The translations under genes and the position numbers were made by a program. Shown here piece by piece: positions 63,038-64,000 of a DNA stretch of 64,000 bases. The notes under the pieces were generated by a model that saw nothing but the letters and a program-made list of their open reading frames with translations, was not told where the DNA came from and searched no databases. Every line of letters starts with the position of its first letter. Within the stretch, counting starts at the first letter, position 1. Source of the DNA: Spongiibacter thalassae (GTDB lineage Bacteria > Pseudomonadota > Gammaproteobacteria > Pseudomonadales > Spongiibacteraceae); contig NZ_JAAWWK010000002.1 in NCBI RefSeq assembly GCF_012272835.1, positions 401,451 to 465,450 on the forward strand, read 5' to 3'.

Positions 63038-64000
63038 CTATCGATAGCTCTCGATAGGCGGGCAGGAACAGATCAGATTACGGTCGCCGTACACATTGTC
63101 TATGCGATTGACCGTAGGCCAGTATTTGCCTTCACGCAGGCTGGCAACGGGCCAGGTGGCTTCCTCGCGGCTGTAGGGACGGGTCCAGTCACTGGCGATC
63201 ACATCGTCCTGGGTGTGTGGGGCGTTAACCAGCGGGTTGTTGTCAGCGGGAAGTTGACCGGCTTCTACCCTGGCGATTTCCCGGCGGATGCTGATCATGG
63301 CTTCGCAAAAGCGGTCCAGCTCGCGCAGTGATTCGCTTTCGGTGGGTTCGATCATCAGCGTGCCGGGCACCGGGAAGGACATGGTGGGGGCGTGAAAGCC
63401 ATAGTCCATCAGTCGCTTGGCGATGTCTTCTTCGGTGATACCGCTGCTCTCCTTGAGGGGACGCAGGTCGATTATGCACTCGTGGGCCACGCGGCCATTG
63501 CGTCCGGTGTAGAGCACCGGGTAGTGGTCGCCCAGTCGCTTGGCGACGTAGTTGGCGTTGAGGATGGCGATTTCCGTCGCCCGGCGCAGGCCGGCGCCAC
63601 CCATCATACGGATATACATCCACGAGATCGGCAGAATGCTGGCACTGCCGTAGGTGGCGGCGGAAACGGTGTCGTTGTCTGTATTCAGGCCGTCAATGGG
63701 CTGTACCGGGTGGTTGGGTAAGAAGGGCGCAAGGTGTGCCTTTACGCCGATGGGGCCCATGCCCGGGCCACCGCCGCCGTGGGGAATGCAGAAGGTCTTG
63801 TGCAGGTTAAGGTGGGATACGTCGGCACCGAAGTGGCCGGGGGCCGCCAAACCAACCAATGCGTTCATGTTGGCGCCGTCGACGTAAACCTGACCTCCGT
63901 GTTGGTGGATGATGTCGCAGATTTCCCGAATGCCCTCCTCGAAGACGCCGTGGGTAGAAGGGTAGGTGACCATCAGGGCGGCGAGTTGCTCGCTGTGCTG
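63038..64000 (-). CDS. gcvP: Glycine dehydrogenase (decarboxylating), P protein, C-terminal part
   Basis: The last roughly 321 residues of GcvP, the PLP decarboxylase of the glycine cleavage system; the frame runs open off the window end, so the gene is cut. Visible: [35 protein letters not shown], the PLP lysine in [17 protein letters not shown], and [18 protein letters not shown]. It ends after FDRKL-like sequence [20 protein letters not shown], the standard C terminus. The other gcv genes must lie beyond position 64000 or elsewhere. Confidence 0.96.
   Translation of the reverse strand, partial: QHSEQLAALMVTYPSTHGVFEEGIREICDIIHQHGGQVYVDGANMNALVGLAAPGHFGADVSHLNLHKTFCIPHGGGGPGMGPIGVKAHLAPFLPNHPVQPIDGLNTDNDTVSAATYGSASILPISWMYIRMMGGAGLRRATEIAILNANYVAKRLGDHYPVLYTGRNGRVAHECIIDLRPLKESSGITEEDIAKRLMDYGFHAPTMSFPVPGTLMIEPTESESLRELDRFCEAMISIRREIARVEAGQLPADNNPLVNAPHTQDDVIASDWTRPYSREEATWPVASLREGKYWPTVNRIDNVYGDRNLICSCPPIESYR

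Noticed and set aside
63973-64000. gcvP start codon at 63973
   Set aside because: The Met lies inside the conserved [16 protein letters not shown] block and the frame continues past the window edge, so it is internal.
1-64000. tRNA, rRNA, insertion sequence or prophage genes
   Set aside because: None seen on reading both strands; a tRNA or small RNA could still be missed by eye, and tRNAscan and Rfam searches would settle it.

Overview
The window reads as chromosome of a free-living aerobic gammaproteobacterium, most likely a marine member of the Cellvibrionales/Spongiibacteraceae-Pseudomonadales neighbourhood. This is inferred from the gene order leuC-leuD-leuB-asd-usg-fimV-truA-trpF...accD-folC-dedD-cvpA-purF-metZ, which is the order known from Pseudomonas and its relatives, and from the many lipid and CoA-thioester genes and large TonB receptors. 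Coding density is high. I see no rRNA, tRNA, prophage, insertion sequence or CRISPR array.

Layout. 1-1927: the end of a TonB-dependent receptor. 2114-3757: an XdhC plus MobA-like pair. 3740-24077: a long biosynthetic block (leucine, aspartate semialdehyde, FimV, tRNA pseudouridine, TrpF/B/A, AccD, FolC, SPOR protein, CvpA, PurF, MetZ). It opens with a divergent LysR gene whose probable operator lies 65 bases upstream of the probable leuC transcription start. 24067-27945: an overlapping MoxR/DUF58/transglutaminase set. 27991-33500: a small MscS-type channel and a TetR-controlled RND pump with a 17-base operator palindrome. 33552-34346: a yebG-type gene with a LexA box and a yibL-type gene. 34343-38407: an envelope cluster on the minus strand (MlaA-like lipoprotein, MMPL/RND permease, cell-wall amidase), with a 26-base REP-like palindrome at its end. 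38495-46605: fatty-acyl metabolism. This includes a histidine-phosphatase-fold protein, an ACAD10/11-like acyl-CoA dehydrogenase, a small-molecule kinase, an SDR and an enoyl-CoA hydratase; the set resembles the levulinate (lva) and ACAD11 phosphorylation-elimination route for 4-hydroxyacyl-CoA. 46642-49729: TrmH, a DUF1214 protein and a sulfotransferase. 49714-52750: a LysR gene divergent from cysC-sat, which make PAPS. 52828-53068: two facing arrays of 7-base repeats. 53064-58494: an operon of TetR, TonB receptor, esterase lipoprotein and alpha/beta hydrolase, with a strong promoter and operator palindrome. 58635-62605: an OmpA protein with thrombospondin type 3 repeats and a large Asp/Pro-rich lipoprotein. 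63038-64000: the end of glycine decarboxylase.

The most promising unusual systems are: the 39558-44178 operon, whose dehydrogenase has Asp where Glu is usual and whose histidine phosphatase has lost its second catalytic His; the inverted heptad arrays, which put stop codons in all six frames at a convergent gene border; the sulfotransferase gene lying next to its own PAPS supply genes; and the receptor-esterase-hydrolase uptake operon. All functions are read from sequence motifs by eye. No database search was run.
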